DNA of 64,000 nucleotides from Alistipes communis (GTDB taxonomy: Bacteria > Bacteroidota > Bacteroidia > Bacteroidales > Rikenellaceae). The position numbers and the translations under genes were made by a program. The stretch spans positions 744,001 through 808,000 of the forward strand of contig NZ_AP019735.1 in the NCBI RefSeq assembly GCF_006542665.1, given 5' to 3'. Below the pieces are notes generated by a model. It did no database searches and was not told the DNA's origin. It saw only the letters and a list, made by a program, of their open reading frames with translations. This document shows, one piece after another, positions 63,043 through 64,000 of this stretch. Every line of letters begins with the position of its first letter. The stretch's first letter is position 1.

Positions 63043-64000
63043 ATGAAAAGACCTTACGACGCTATGAAACCGCTCGGCCGCCTCCTGGGAGTCTTCGCAT
63101 TGCTCCTGTCGACCAGCACGATCTGCCTCTGTTGCAGCTCCGATCCCGCTACGCCCGACGCTCCTGCCGAGGAGGGGGGGGGAATTTAGATCCCGACGAA
63201 CCTGACAAGCTCCCCGATGTCGCCGCCTACAAGGTTCCGGATGTCGTGGAGATGGGCTTCGCCGACACTTTCTTGCTTCCGTGCAGCGGCGCCGGCACCG
63301 ACGATTACCTGCTGCTGACCGCACGCAGCGATGCCTCCGAAATCCACCGGATGCCGGTGACGGAGGTCGACCAAACGCAGGGGGCCTCCCTGCAAACGCC
63401 CGCCGGTTTCATCGGGGGCATGTACGACTTCACCTTCTATAAAAACGGGAAAGCCCTCGACCTGGGCACGGCCTTCGTCGACGTGGTCGACCGCACCGAC
63501 GTGCCGCAGGTACCCGGCAGCACCGTCTACGGCCGCGTGATCGACCATACGGGCAAACCGATCGCGGGCGTTTCGATTTCGGACGGCGTCTTCGTGACCG
63601 CCACCGACGACGAGGGGCGTTACTACCTCTCTTCGCTCAAACAGCGAGGCTACGTCTTCATCACCGTCCCCGCCGGATACCGCGCAGCGGTCAACCGCAC
63701 CATTCCCCAGTTCTTCCGGCGGCTGAGCGGTTCGCCCCAGACCTACGAACAGCGCAGTTTCGTACTGGCGCCCGAAGCCAACGAACGGCACCGCATGATC
63801 GTCTTCACGGACACGCATCTGGCCAACCGCACCAACGACATCCACCAGTTCGAAAACGGCTTCAAGGCCGACCTCCGCAAACAGATCGCACAGGCGAAAG
63901 CCGAGGGCGTGAGCCTCTACGCCATGGCGCTCGGCGATCTGACGTGGGACGAATACTGGTACAAGAACAGCTACCAGCCGTCGCACTACGTGCGCCAAAT
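63043..64000 (+). CDS. Calcineurin-like phosphoesterase lipoprotein, out of frame at a 9-base G tract, 3' end cut by window
   Basis: ATG 63043 opens a lipoprotein signal (STICLCC) and an acidic linker that reaches nine G residues and then a stop at 63187-63189. In the next frame, from 63183 to the window end, an intact protein continues: an Ig-like segment (DVAAYKVPDVVEMGFADTF), a MetallophosN/carboxypeptidase-D-like domain (VYGRVIDHTGKPIAGVSISDGVFVTATDDEGRYYL) and the start of a calcineurin-like phosphoesterase domain (MIVFTDTHLANR, YAMALGDLTWDEYW). Seven or ten G would join the two. As assembled, only about 48 residues are made. Family members cleave phosphate esters in the periplasm or at the surface. 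It may be phase-off or mis-sequenced. Confidence 0.85.
63174..63182. repeat. Nine-base G homopolymer, frame-breaking, in the phosphoesterase gene
   Basis: Nine G residues follow GAGGA at codons 44-46, in the linker between lipoprotein signal and first domain. Gain of one or loss of two restores the frame. Confidence 0.93.

Overview
The window is about 60% GC and almost entirely coding. It carries three SusC/SusD (TonB-dependent transporter/surface lipoprotein) pairs, each with its own FecR anti-sigma factor and ECF sigma factor, plus BACON and FISUMP lipoproteins, a DUF6377 regulator and promoters of the Bacteroidales type (TTTG, about 19-20 nt, TAnnTTTG). This points to a GC-rich gut Bacteroidales, most likely Alistipes or another Rikenellaceae. 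I saw no tRNA, rRNA, transposase, integrase or CRISPR-Cas gene.

Layout. (1) 1-14378, minus strand: glycan-utilisation locus 1, reading sigma factor, FecR, SusC, SusD, two lipoproteins, a frameshifted TIM-barrel isomerase, a DUF4091 lipoprotein, a second TIM-barrel isomerase and a GH2 beta-galactosidase cut by the window edge. (2) 14400-15390: an AT-rich remnant of a foreign gene with strong inverted repeats. (3) 15389-24211, minus: locus 2 (sigma, FecR, SusC, SusD, BACON/Fn3 lipoprotein). (4) 24648-34066, plus: a membrane-anchored DUF6377 regulator followed by DUF1080 and Gfo/Idh/MocA genes, one being a HEAT-DUF1080 fusion, which looks like a 3-keto-sugar glycan-processing set. (5) 34244-40545, plus: TolC, MacA and MacB-type exporter genes with a LytS kinase and LytTR regulator. 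(6) 40589-54972, minus: locus 3 (sigma, FecR, SusC, SusD, FISUMP lipoprotein, a GDPD lipoprotein) followed by mtlD and a second GDPD. (7) 55188-61352, minus: a second 3-keto-sugar set (two Gfo/Idh/MocA enzymes, DUF1080, isomerase) that also contains tatA and tatC. (8) 61353-63042: a non-coding region with two operator-promoter sites and two inverted arrays of palindromic repeats. (9) 63043-end, plus: a metallophosphoesterase lipoprotein out of frame at a nine-base G tract.

How the genes work together. Each SusC has an N-terminal STN domain, so each locus is expected to sense its own substrate through transporter, FecR and sigma factor. The enzymes around loci 1 and 3 act on beta-galactosides or amino-sugar glycans, and on phosphodiesters with a polyol phosphate. 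The DUF1080, Gfo/Idh and isomerase sets resemble the oxidation-elimination-hydration-reduction route for glycosides reported in Bacteroides. One enzyme of each set has a Tat signal, and in the second set the Tat translocase genes are part of the same operon.

The most unusual features are these. First, G/C tracts of 8-9 bases lie in domain linkers: two tracts put genes out of frame (SusC3 and the phosphoesterase), and in-frame tracts lie between the two domains of two sigma factors. Second, a CAAACGTTTG operator overlaps the promoter of the Tat/keto-sugar operon, and a second copy sits at the start point facing the phosphoesterase. Third, a family of long palindromes is found around and inside that same operon.
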